Shown piece after piece: positions 33,783-41,748 of a stretch of DNA of 64,000 bases. Every line of letters begins with the position of its first letter. The stretch's first letter is position 1. This DNA is from ZAX-1 sp046533095 (GTDB lineage Bacteria > Bacillota > Clostridia > Lachnospirales > Lachnospiraceae). The notes beneath the pieces were generated by a model, which was given only the letters and a program-made list of their open reading frames with translations, had not been told where the DNA came from and did no database searches. The translations under genes were made by a program, and so were the position numbers. The stretch spans positions 186,001 to 250,000 of the forward strand of contig JAJQRA010000023.1 in assembly GCA_046533095.1 (NCBI GenBank), written 5' to 3'.

Positions 33783-33895
33783 ACATATAGCTATGTACGT
33801 ATACGGTAAAGGCGAACATATACAAAGACTGAACATATAGCTATGTACGTATACGGTAAAGGCGAGCATATACAAAGACCAAACATATAGCTATG
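33755..33895. repeat. 50-bp tandem repeat at the Uma2 3' end, 2.8 copies
   Basis: GGCGAACATATAC (GGCGAGC in the last) starts at 33761, 33811 and 33861, exactly 50 bases apart, with ACATATAGCTATG and GTACGTATACGG in each unit. The first unit is the end of the Uma2 reading frame, so the repeat grew from a coding 3' end. It abuts the stop of the convergent PHP gene. Confidence 0.88.
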
Positions 33896-34631
33896 GGAGC
33901 TTCGGTAAAACCCGAAGCCCCAGCTCCTTCGCCATCTGTTCACATGCCACAATATAAGGACCGGCTAGATTTTCCGGCTGATGGGCATCGGAATTTATCA
34001 GGCAATCAAGATCGTAGTCTGCTGCCAGCTCCCAGACGGCCCGGCAAGGATAGCCACGGTTGCAATAGTAGCCATTGGCATTTAGTTCTACCGGAATATG
34101 TAATCTCTCACATATCGAAAAAATACGATTCATCGCCTCCCGGACATGGAAATCAACCTTTCGATAGCCACATATGACTACGTCAGGGTGGGCAAGGAAG
34201 TCAAACATACCACTTTTAAGGCCTTGGCAGGTGTCTGTGGCATAACGCTCCAACTGCCAAGGCTCTGTCAGAAAGAAACTATCGTGTCTCCGATCCATCG
34301 TGGTATGCTGTGCAAGAACCAACAGTTCGTAGCCGTAATCGTCCCGAAAAGTCCTATAATCATCTAACATGTCGGGGTAATACTCGCACTCAAATCCCTT
34401 CCGTACTCGTATTTTGCCCCGATATTTTAAAATCATCCGATCCAGTTCTTCATTATAAGCGTCAAATTCCGGCCATTGCATACGGTTGGAATCAAAGCCA
34501 TTCCTTTGGGGCACGTGTTCTGTCATGGCAAGCTCTTCTAGTCCACAGGCAATGGCGGCACAGATATAATCTTCTATTTCACCTGTGCCATGTCTGCACC
34601 AACGAGTGTGGGTATGGTAATTGGCAATCAT
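33891..34631 (-). CDS. PHP-domain phosphoesterase, last gene of the PTS operon
   Basis: Histidinol-phosphatase-like PHP hydrolase with a metal cluster at the top of a distorted TIM barrel: NYHTHTRWCRHG, MTEHVPQRNG, GFECEYYPD, LVLAQHTTMD, LAHPDVVICGYRK and LINSDAHQPENL provide the expected His/Asp/Glu ligands. 246 residues. Its ATG overlaps the SIS gene stop by four bases, so the two are coupled. In this setting it may remove phosphate from a sugar phosphate made by the PTS pathway; histidine synthesis is unlikely because no his genes are nearby. Confidence 0.8.
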   Translation of the reverse strand: MIANYHTHTRWCRHGTGEIEDYICAAIACGLEELAMTEHVPQRNGFDSNRMQWPEFDAYNEELDRMILKYRGKIRVRKGFECEYYPDMLDDYRTFRDDYGYELLVLAQHTTMDRRHDSFFLTEPWQLERYATDTCQGLKSGMFDFLAHPDVVICGYRKVDFHVREAMNRIFSICERLHIPVELNANGYYCNRGYPCRAVWELAADYDLDCLINSDAHQPENLAGPYIVACEQMAKELGLRVLPKLP

Positions 34632-35671
34632 ACATTCAACTTAATCCAAGGATCCAGCCCCTCCGGTTTATCCGGATCCACGCCTTGATACAATGCATGT
34701 TTAAGGCAAAGGAACTGAATACAATAAAGCATAAAAACAGCGCTCACATCATCATTATCAGTAGGGGGAAGCTGTATGTCCGTAATCCCATCTATACCGG
34801 CAGCTTCTTTCGTGCAGCGAAGCACCAAAACAAAACTGCCACGTTTTTTCATATCATTGACTAATTCTGTCTGCAGATGCAAATCCCCTCTCGAAATCAG
34901 CACCACAACCAACGTTTTTTCATTGATGATCAGAATCGGTCCATGCCGGACATCCAGCACATTGTAAAAATTAGATGGGCGATGGCAGATTTCCTTAAAG
35001 GCTAAAGCACCTTCCTCCGCTAATCCAGCCATATCGCTATCAGCCAGCACCACGACATTTTCAAAGGCTTGCTTTGCCATGTCCTCGAGAAGTGGTTCTA
35101 CCATTGTGGCAAAATCTTCTGCCTTTTTTTCAATTGCCAGTATATCATCTAGGAGTTGGCTGTCATTGCTTTTTAAGGCGCAAAGTGTAAGCCCGCTAAT
35201 AAAAAGATTGGAAACTGTTTGGGTCTGGCAAACTGCCTGATCAAATGCCCAAGGAATTTCGATGTTTAAGTCTGCCAAATTAGAAATAGGGGCTCCTTCT
35301 ACTGCACAAATAGATATCATCTTTATGTTGGGGTAACGTTCCCTACATCTACTAGCCATCCTGTGCAGTTCTGTTGTACTGCCAGAACGAGATAATAAAA
35401 TCAAGGTTGCATGTTCCAAAACTTTTTCATATGCATCGAAATTAACTAGCAAATCCCCCGCAGTAATCGCATAAGATGGAATGCCTGTCTTTTGTAAAAA
35501 CTGCATCGCTGTGGATTTTGCTACATAAAAGCTTGAGCCACAGCCGGACACACAGATGGACTTTGCCCCCTGTAAAAACTCCTTTAATTTTTCTCTCTGG
35601 TTTACTATATATTGGACCGTTTTTTCAATTGTACGAAACTGGCCTCTTAATTCTTGTTCTACCTTATACAT
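34628..35671 (-). CDS. SIS-domain sugar isomerase/deaminase (GlmS/FrlB/AgaS-like)
   Basis: Two SIS domains, as in the isomerase half of GlmS: KSICVSGCGSSFYVAKSTAM and LILLSRSGSTTELHRMA in the first, ENVVVLADSDMAGLAEEGAL, AFKEICHRPSNFYNVLDVRH and GPILIINEKTLVVVLISRGD in the second. Expected to bind a phosphosugar and isomerise, deaminate or deglycate it, in the cytoplasm after PTS uptake. I take ATG 35669-35671 with GAGGG eight bases upstream. It lies between EIIC and the PHP gene. AgaS, FrlB and related roles cannot be told apart here. Confidence 0.82.
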   Translation of the reverse strand: MYKVEQELRGQFRTIEKTVQYIVNQREKLKEFLQGAKSICVSGCGSSFYVAKSTAMQFLQKTGIPSYAITAGDLLVNFDAYEKVLEHATLILLSRSGSTTELHRMASRCRERYPNIKMISICAVEGAPISNLADLNIEIPWAFDQAVCQTQTVSNLFISGLTLCALKSNDSQLLDDILAIEKKAEDFATMVEPLLEDMAKQAFENVVVLADSDMAGLAEEGALAFKEICHRPSNFYNVLDVRHGPILIINEKTLVVVLISRGDLHLQTELVNDMKKRGSFVLVLRCTKEAAGIDGITDIQLPPTDNDDVSAVFMLYCIQFLCLKHALYQGVDPDKPEGLDPWIKLNV

Positions 35672-35755
35672 GTCATATTCCCTCACTTATCCATAACTTT
35701 CCGTCATACTTCTTCGTATTGCGAAAGGGCGGCAAATCATTGCACGAACCTTTTC

Positions 35756-37138
35756 CTATTTGCCATCAAGTTCGCCGGCAGGTTCTAATGCCTGTTCACG
35801 TATCCGCTTTTGATAGCGTAGTTCAAAAAACGAACAACAAACAAAAGCTGTTACCAAGATTACGATGCCTATCATCGGATTTTGAAATATCAACATCGTA
35901 GCCATAGCGTCCACACAATCGTGCCCCACGCCTTCTGCCCCTACGGATGCAAAATGTCCGAACAGGCTATAGGTAAACCCGGACAGGAAAATCAGGATAA
36001 AGCCATACGAAAAGCCGGATACAATCGCGCCACGCCGTCCTCCTAGTGCATTGCCCATAACACCGGCCACACCACCTGTAAAGAAAGCTCCAATGATAGA
36101 TACAAGCGGAACTACGCCAAAAGCAAGCGAAGAAGCAATCATAGCGACCAGCATACCAACTACTGCCGTAATAAATCCAATCATAAGGGCATTGGGTGCA
36201 TAGGCAAAGATAGCGGGCACATCTAGTGCGGGTACAGCATTCGGTACTAGCTTATCTGCAATGCCTTTAAAGGCGGGCACTAATTCGCCCAAAAACATAC
36301 GCACACCCTGTAGCAGCACCAGTACACCAGCGGCAAATCCTAAGCCTTGCAACAGTCCAAACATCACATAGTTTACATCGCCTGCATAAGGTGCAACACG
36401 ATCAGGACCGGCGGCAACAACAATCACCAAATAGAAAGCAATCATAACCACGGAGATGGAAATGGCCGTGTCCTTAAAAAATGACAATCCCTTAGGAAGC
36501 TTCATGTCCTCTGTGCTCTTAGATGGATCTCCCACAAGTTTTCCTATGTAGGCTGAAGCAACTGTACCTAATGTGGTTAGATGCGCCAAGGCAAAATCAT
36601 TGCCTCCGGTAATCTTTCTCACGACAGGCTGTGACAGCGCTGGAAGCACTGTAAGGACACCACCTTGGATAATACTGCCTAAAACAATAATTGTAGTTTC
36701 ATTAAATCCTGCGGAATATAGGCAATAGGCTACTAGGACAGATGCAATCCACATCATGTGTCCAGTGAGGAAGATGTATTTAAGTGGGGTGAAGCGAGCC
36801 AAAATTACATTCACACAAAATCCCACTGCCATAATGATAGAAGAACTGCCTGCAATGGCAGAAACAGAATCCTGCATGGCCGCAGAAATAAGTTCCGATC
36901 CAGTGGCAAATCCATTGAGTCCAAACACTTCCTGAAAGAGCCCTACAAACGGCAGGATTGCTGTAACGACAAGCCCTGATCCCGCTGAGAGGATCAACAT
37001 GCCCAGAGCCGTTTTTAACGTTCCAGAAAAGACCTGTGTACCAGTTTTTTTCTGAAGAAGCAAACCAATCAACGCCACCAGTCCAAGAATAATTGCTGGT
37101 GTTTTAATGACCTCAAGCAAAAATAACAATATCGACAT
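35756..37138 (-). CDS. PTS EIIC permease, galactitol family
   Basis: Membrane permease of a phosphotransferase system. About 12 hydrophobic helices: LLFLLEVIKTPAIILGLVAL, LGMLILSAGSGLVVTAILPF, then GFAAGVLVLLQGVRMFLGEL. Segments such as PALDVPAIFAYAPNALMIGF fit the galactitol/SgcC group. 460 residues. AAAAGGAGG precedes the ATG. Neighbouring EIIA and EIIB match this family, which as a rule takes up galactitol, but here the presence of nagA and SIS genes suggests an amino sugar or its conjugate. Confidence 0.87.
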   Translation of the reverse strand: MSILLFLLEVIKTPAIILGLVALIGLLLQKKTGTQVFSGTLKTALGMLILSAGSGLVVTAILPFVGLFQEVFGLNGFATGSELISAAMQDSVSAIAGSSSIIMAVGFCVNVILARFTPLKYIFLTGHMMWIASVLVAYCLYSAGFNETTIIVLGSIIQGGVLTVLPALSQPVVRKITGGNDFALAHLTTLGTVASAYIGKLVGDPSKSTEDMKLPKGLSFFKDTAISISVVMIAFYLVIVVAAGPDRVAPYAGDVNYVMFGLLQGLGFAAGVLVLLQGVRMFLGELVPAFKGIADKLVPNAVPALDVPAIFAYAPNALMIGFITAVVGMLVAMIASSLAFGVVPLVSIIGAFFTGGVAGVMGNALGGRRGAIVSGFSYGFILIFLSGFTYSLFGHFASVGAEGVGHDCVDAMATMLIFQNPMIGIVILVTAFVCCSFFELRYQKRIREQALEPAGELDGK

Positions 37139-37169
37139 TAAAAATCCCTCCTTTTAAAAGCTGTTGGTG

Positions 37170-37904
37170 CTACAGGCAAGAAATCAAACTGCTGTAGTTT
37201 TTTATATGTTCCGCATTTATCTTGTCCCCTTTATCCAAATTGGAGCTGACATAGATGGGTGGGATATATCCGCCTTTTACGCAATTTTCCACTGTCTGGG
37301 CTATGATCGCCTCCATAACAGATGCCCCCAGTACGGTAGATGTTCCACAAAACTTTGGCTCTAAGCCTTCTATCTGAAGAACTGCATCTCCACTAATACA
37401 CTTGATATCAATGGCCACATCTACTACATCCTTAAGGTTTTTGCCACTAGAATGACGCGACGTCGTATCAGCTGCAAACTGCCGGGACACCAATGCCACT
37501 ACTTTCATCCCGATTTCCTTGGCGGCCAATGCCATATCCACAACTCCTGCATTGCGTCCGGATATGGAAGCGATAATCATTGTATCCGCAGCGTCGGTAT
37601 TTTCTAATTCTAGATATTTTCCAGAAAAACCTTCTACTCGTTCCTGCATGGTGCTCAGCTTTGCCTTAGGGAAAAGTGCCAGATGTGGAATGAGCAGTGC
37701 ATTTACTGGCACCAATCCACCTGCACGGTAAAATGCCTCCATGACAAGCGACTGCGAATGTCCACAACCAAACACATGAATAACGCGCCCTTTTTTTACC
37801 GAGCTTGCACAATAGTCTGCCGCCTGTTCAATATTTTTTCCTTCTTCCTCAAACTGCTGCGTTAGTTGTTTTTTTATGCTGTCATAATATTCAAGATATT
37901 TCAT
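37170..37904 (-). CDS. SIS-domain sugar isomerase-like protein
   Basis: Single SIS domain, about 244 residues. GRVIHVFGCGHSQSLVMEAF, YLELENTDAADTMIIASISG and MALAAKEIGMKVVALVSRQF form the phosphosugar site; a helical N-terminus (YYDSIKKQLTQQFEEEG) precedes it. It resembles the UPF0309-type SIS proteins. The start at 37902-37904 (MKYLEYY) follows AGAGGGAAAAC and overlaps EIIA by 14 bases. It may isomerise or process the imported 6-phosphate before or after NagA. Confidence 0.75.
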   Translation of the reverse strand: MKYLEYYDSIKKQLTQQFEEEGKNIEQAADYCASSVKKGRVIHVFGCGHSQSLVMEAFYRAGGLVPVNALLIPHLALFPKAKLSTMQERVEGFSGKYLELENTDAADTMIIASISGRNAGVVDMALAAKEIGMKVVALVSRQFAADTTSRHSSGKNLKDVVDVAIDIKCISGDAVLQIEGLEPKFCGTSTVLGASVMEAIIAQTVENCVKGGYIPPIYVSSNLDKGDKINAEHIKNYSSLISCL

Positions 37905-38361
37905 GTTTTCCCTCTGCCTCCTTAAATTTCCCCATGATAGCATTTTGGTCTCCGCCATCACGCAATAGTGTTAAAAATTCCTCGTTTTCCAATACAAACG
38001 CCAGTTCTTGCAACAACTCAAGATGACTGTTATTGTCAACTGCCGCAAATACAAATGCTGCCTTGACACGCTTATCAAGAAGATATACCGGCGTTTTTAG
38101 CAGTGCCAGACTCATACCCATCTTATGCACCCCTGCTTCGGGACGCCCATGGAAAAAAGCGACATCTTCCACCAATACCATATATGCGCCAAATTTTTCT
38201 ACAGCATCCTTAATGGATTGCAGATATTCCATTTCCACCAATCCCTTTTGCACAAGCAGATTTCCTGCTATATCAACCAGCTCTTCCCAACTGCCGCACA
38301 CCACATCCTTTAAAAAAGTATCCTCTTGAATCAATGTCGTTATCAACTTATCATCTCCCAT
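37891..38361 (-). CDS. PTS EIIA, fructose/mannitol/galactitol family
   Basis: Cytoplasmic phosphocarrier that takes phosphate from HPr and passes it to EIIB. The phospho-histidine is in LVEDVAFFHGRPEAGVHKMG, the characteristic EIIA-Fru/Ntr/Gat region. 156 residues. It is the first gene of the operon EIIA - SIS - EIIC - SIS - PHP; a weak ribosome site precedes its ATG. The promoter region 130-180 bases upstream carries repeated TGGTATC operators shared with the EIIB promoter. Confidence 0.9.
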   Translation of the reverse strand: MGDDKLITTLIQEDTFLKDVVCGSWEELVDIAGNLLVQKGLVEMEYLQSIKDAVEKFGAYMVLVEDVAFFHGRPEAGVHKMGMSLALLKTPVYLLDKRVKAAFVFAAVDNNSHLELLQELAFVLENEEFLTLLRDGGDQNAIMGKFKEAEGKHEIS

Positions 38362-38488
38362 CTTCTATCTCTGTGATAGAATCATTTTTATTGACTCTCC
38401 CCTCCAAACTCCCTCCTTGAGTTGAATGAATTGTAGCATATTGACTAATTAAATGCAATTATAGCGATTGATTTTAGTCCATTTTAAC

Positions 38489-38536
38489 AATTGGTATCTA
38501 TGTGGTGTCCCTACCAGTATAAAAATGGTATCCAAT
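38489..38536. promoter_or_regulatory. Candidate GntR/HutC operators upstream of the EIIA operon
   Basis: ATTGGTATCTATGTGGTG at 38489 and ATGGTATCCA near 38525 repeat the TGGTATC(C/T)A word, and the first stretch is almost identical to the region at 41378. Between them GTCCCTACCA provides the inverted ACCA half. A shared repressor, most simply the GntR protein at 40121-40834, would control both promoters. The rest of the 416-base gap holds the terminator at 38.67 kb and AT-rich DNA. Confidence 0.65.
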
Positions 38537-38671
38537 CTTGCCTATTTTTTACAAATTCATCGCACGACATTGAGCTAGACTCCGAACGTCTAATCTTTCA
38601 AAAAAGAATAAATAAAGCATGGTAGCTACACTACTATAAACATTGTCAATAAAAGTATTAAAAAGTAGCGT

Positions 38672-38712
38672 AAAAAAAGTAGGACTATATAAATTTATAG
38701 TCTACTTTTTTT
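38672..38712 (-). terminator. Strong bidirectional terminator
   Basis: AAAAAAAGTAG then ACTATA pairs with TATAGT then CTACTTTTTTT, with a short AT loop. On the minus strand it ends the EIIB-gntR-nagA transcript about 65 bases after the 66-codon ORF; it works on paper in both directions and insulates the two PTS operons. Confidence 0.85.
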
Positions 38713-38777
38713 GCGCTGCTCTCTTAGTTTGCCCTAATTAGCTGCGTTCCGATTACGATATTTTTTGAAGCATTTCG

Positions 38778-38978
38778 CTATGCTCCTTTAACACATCTTT
38801 CAATCTGAAATAATTTCTGTCCAGCGACCGCCACAATATAATGTTCCTTAATAAAATCAATCGCATAGGTAAAATAAATTTTCGACTTAGTTAATAGTTT
38901 ATAAATTAATACCTCATGCCTTGTTGCTTCTTTTCCAATATCCAATTGTACCTCCATCTTTGTTACGATAGGGCACAC
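38778..38978 (-). CDS. Small hypothetical protein after nagA
   Basis: 66 codons starting at GTG with AGGAGG six bases upstream; the ribosome site lies within the end of nagA and the genes overlap by 16 bases. The product (MEVQLDIGKEATRHEVLIYK ... YFTYAIDFIKEHYIVAVAGQ) is basic, with no signal or membrane segment. I do not recognise it. The good ribosome site and position before the terminator favour expression, but it may be a fragment of a longer gene. Confidence 0.4.
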   Translation of the reverse strand: MCPIVTKMEVQLDIGKEATRHEVLIYKLLTKSKIYFTYAIDFIKEHYIVAVAGQKLFQIERCVKGA

Positions 38979-40099
38979 AATACGCCTCCTAAAATGACAT
39001 GCTTTCGTACCAGATCCCTATCCAGAATCAGGATATCCGCACACTTTCCTTTCGAAAGGGATCCAATCTTATCATCTAGTCCCACCGATTTGGCGGGGTT
39101 TATCGTCGTAGCCTTCAGTGCACTTTTTAAAGGCACGCCAAATTGCACAGCACGTCGCAGGCAATCTGTCAAAACCGTAACACTGCCTGCTAAAGAGCCA
39201 CTGTCAATCGTTGCCGATCCATTCGCAACCGTCACCATCTGTCCGCCCAAATCATATTGACCATCCGGCATTCCACAGGCACGCATCGCATCGCTGATTA
39301 AGCAGACCCTGTCATCCGTAAAGAGTTTGAAAACAGCTCTTACCATAGATGGATGAATGTGCATCCCATCACAGATAAGCTCCACATAGGCGTCATAGTC
39401 CGCTGCGGCCCCTACAATTCCAGGGTTGTAATGGTCACTGACCATCCCATTAAACAGGTGCGTGGCATGGTTTGCTCCATAGGCAAAGGCCTGGCTGGCT
39501 GTATCATAATCTGCACAGGAGTGAGCAAGGGATACACTACACATGGAGCTGGCTTTTTGAATAAAATCCAAGCCACCTTTCACTTCAGGTGCGATTGCAA
39601 CCGTTCGGATGTTGTTTCCACTCGCTTTTCTTAAACGCATAAACAAATCAAAATCTGCATCCATAATATATTTTTCATTCTGGGCACCCCGCTTTTTTAC
39701 ATTGAAAAATGGACCCTCCATATTAATGCCCTGCAAGGTAGCTTGCCCTAAAATCGATTGGTTCACAAGCGGTTGAGCTGTTTTATAGATATCCGTAAGA
39801 CGTTCCTCCGGCAAAGCCATAGATGTCGCTAAGAAGCTGGTAACACCCTGGTTTAGTAAGAAGTTCGCCATCGTCTGCATCGCTTTTGGCGTACCATCAC
39901 AAAAATCTTCCCCCATAGCGCCATGGATATGAATATCCACAAGCCCGGGAACAACATATCCACCTTTTGCATCAAGGATATCCGCCCCAAAACTAACGCT
40001 CTCCTCTCCAATAGATGTAATGGTATTTCCCAAAGTTTCAATATCCATCTGTCTAAATGTATTATCATCACAAAACAAAATGCCATTTGATATAACCAT
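38963..40099 (-). CDS. nagA: N-acetylglucosamine-6-phosphate deacetylase
   Basis: Amidohydrolase that removes acetyl from an N-acetylamino sugar 6-phosphate. Metal and substrate residues: GLVDIHIHGAMGEDFCDG, NMEGPFFN, SLAHSCADYDTA, HATHLFNGMV, ELICDGMHIHPSMVRA and LISDAMRACGMPDGQYDLGG. The C-terminal beta-sandwich returns as IGSLSKGKCADILILDRD. 378 residues is normal. It is downstream of the GntR regulator and EIIB, so this PTS probably imports an N-acetylated amino sugar or derivative. No nagB is present; a SIS protein may take the deaminase role. Confidence 0.92.
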   Translation of the reverse strand: MVISNGILFCDDNTFRQMDIETLGNTITSIGEESVSFGADILDAKGGYVVPGLVDIHIHGAMGEDFCDGTPKAMQTMANFLLNQGVTSFLATSMALPEERLTDIYKTAQPLVNQSILGQATLQGINMEGPFFNVKKRGAQNEKYIMDADFDLFMRLRKASGNNIRTVAIAPEVKGGLDFIQKASSMCSVSLAHSCADYDTASQAFAYGANHATHLFNGMVSDHYNPGIVGAAADYDAYVELICDGMHIHPSMVRAVFKLFTDDRVCLISDAMRACGMPDGQYDLGGQMVTVANGSATIDSGSLAGSVTVLTDCLRRAVQFGVPLKSALKATTINPAKSVGLDDKIGSLSKGKCADILILDRDLVRKHVILGGVLCALS

Positions 40100-40120
40100 A
40101 TTTTCCCCTTTGCCCTAAAA

Positions 40121-40834
40121 CTATTCTCTGGTAAGCCCCACCTTAAATTTATATTTGTCCCCACGCACGATGGATTTGGTATATTCGATGATTGCATCGT
40201 TTTCATAGGTGAAACGTTCAATCGCCATACAGGGCTGGTTAGCCGGAATATGAAGAAGCAGACGCTCCTTTGTGTTTGGTACGATAGGATAAAACGCCTC
40301 AAAACCGCCATCCACACGCATATTATACTGTTGATTTAGGTATTGGTATAAGGAATGGTTTTGTAGCCAATCAATATCAATTTGAGAAAAGCGGCTTTTG
40401 GGGAGGTATGTCGTTTCCAGCATCAGTGGATATTCTTTTGCAGAGCGAAGACGCGTCAATTTATGAAACCACTCTGTCGGAGCACAGTGTATACTCTTGA
40501 TCAGTTCATGGCTAGGCAAGCTAACATCATAATCTACAATTGCATTTTCTATGATGATTCCATCATTTTTAAGTGTATCCGTAAAAGAATAAAATTGTGC
40601 CAAGGGTTGTTCAAATATATGTGGCTTTACAAAATTGCCATTGCCATGCTTCTTGAATATATAGTTTTCCTGTTCAAGTTGTTTTAATGCGCGCCGCACC
40701 GTACTGCGGCTCACATGGTAAATCTGGCACAATTTCCTTTCAGCCGGAAGCGGAGAGTTTTCTTCCCAGATGCCGGGCCGGATTTTGCTCACAATATCAT
40801 TGTACACATCCATATACAAAGATTCACTTGCCAT
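40121..40834 (-). CDS. GntR/HutC-family repressor of the PTS regulon
   Basis: N-terminal winged helix (PLPAERKLCQIYHVSRSTVR, then LKQLEQENYIFKKHGNGNFV) and C-terminal UTRA effector domain (LTRLRSAKEYPLMLETTYLP, KSRFSQIDIDWLQNHSLYQY, LLLHIPANQPCMAIERFTYE). UTRA domains sense phosphosugars. The frame opens at TTG 40864; I use ATG 40832-40834 as start, since an ATG at 40846 leaves almost no room after AAAGG. It lies between EIIB and nagA and is the obvious candidate for the TGGTATC operators at both PTS promoters. Confidence 0.9.
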   Translation of the reverse strand: MASESLYMDVYNDIVSKIRPGIWEENSPLPAERKLCQIYHVSRSTVRRALKQLEQENYIFKKHGNGNFVKPHIFEQPLAQFYSFTDTLKNDGIIIENAIVDYDVSLPSHELIKSIHCAPTEWFHKLTRLRSAKEYPLMLETTYLPKSRFSQIDIDWLQNHSLYQYLNQQYNMRVDGGFEAFYPIVPNTKERLLLHIPANQPCMAIERFTYENDAIIEYTKSIVRGDKYKFKVGLTRE

Positions 40835-40941
40835 GATTATGTCCATTCCTTTCGCTACCCTCAAAACGGACGGCCAAAGCCATCCGTTTTCGTGGAGATT
40901 TCATGTCGCTCCTTGCGCAAATTCCAGAACTCAAATGACGG

Positions 40942-41220
40942 TCAGATCAGATTCTTTGCTTCCAGATAGACCTTAAGGCACTGCTTAATCTCTTGAACCT
41001 TGACTACGTTTTTGACAAACACTGCATTGTTATGTTCCGCCAGTTCATCGCAAAAGTCTTCCGATGCCACAATAATGTCGGGATTCATCCCCTGCATCGT
41101 CCCGGCAGCCCAATGTTCTACATCACAAGGAATTCCCAACTCGGACATCGCCTTATCTACACTCATCTTAAGAATAAGGCTAGATCCCATTCCCATCCCA
41201 CAAACACAAACAATTTTCAT
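40942..41220 (-). CDS. PTS EIIB, galactitol/lactose-type
   Basis: 92-residue phosphocarrier. The phospho-cysteine lies in the N-terminal P-loop-like CVCGMGMGSSLILKMS. The rest (CDVEHWAAGTMQGMNPDIIV, VKVQEIKQCLKVYLEAKNLI) fits the GatB/UlaB group. AGGTGC-type site upstream; first gene of the EIIB-gntR-nagA operon. Its EIIA and EIIC partners are in the second operon, so the PTS is split between two promoters bearing the same operator. Confidence 0.9.
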   Translation of the reverse strand: MKIVCVCGMGMGSSLILKMSVDKAMSELGIPCDVEHWAAGTMQGMNPDIIVASEDFCDELAEHNNAVFVKNVVKVQEIKQCLKVYLEAKNLI

Positions 41221-41377
41221 GCAAGCACCTCTCCTTTTTTGCGTTTCATATACCCTCTTTGCCTCTTCAAATCACCTCTTGGCATATCGCCAGATTACTC
41301 ATTGAAGAATTGAGTTTAATATAGCATATTGTCAGAATAAATACAATTCATATGCATCATTTTAACCCATTTGACCA

Positions 41378-41440
41378 ATTGGTATCTATGTGGTATCCAT
41401 ACCACTGGAACAATGATATCTATTTTGGTATCTATTTGAT
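41378..41440. promoter_or_regulatory. Candidate GntR/HutC operators upstream of EIIB
   Basis: ATTGGTATCTATG is followed by TGGTATCCATACCA, a perfect 14-base palindrome (41391-41404), and another TTGGTATCTA at 41425. The first 20 bases are nearly identical to those at 38489. The 160 bases between here and the EIIB start are AT-rich with no further structure I recognise. Confidence 0.7.
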
Positions 41441-41510
41441 ACTACGGCAGCACAAGGGGCTATCTAGCAAACTCACAAGAATTGGCAACGAATTCCTTTC
41501 ATTTAGAGAA

Positions 41511-41627
41511 TAAAGAATCCGGCTTGCAGGATTCTCCGCCTGCGGCGGTTGCGTCAGCAACAATTTTCTTATACGCCACAGTGCGATCCTCCCGGAGGGG
41601 TTTTTGTATGATAGGAGCACTTTCCTA
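41511..41627. repeat. 117-bp dispersed structured repeat, copy 2
   Basis: Second copy of the element at 5996-6112, same strand. The first hairpin has one mismatch (AGAATCCGG-CTTG-CAGGATTCT); the CTGCGG outer stem has lost one pair (CCACAG); the inner GTTGC-GTCA-GCAAC is unchanged; the last hairpin is CCTC-CCG-GAGG with T5. It lies between the gpsA end and the PTS promoter and could end transcription from either side. Confidence 0.75.
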
Positions 41628-41748
41628 TAATAAAAATGCCGGAATGCATCTGGTTATGCGCATTCCGACATGCAAGAATACAAGAAAGCCATGGCGACTA
41701 AAAGTGCAATCTATTTCACCACACCCAAGCATCCCTTTTTTTATTCTC

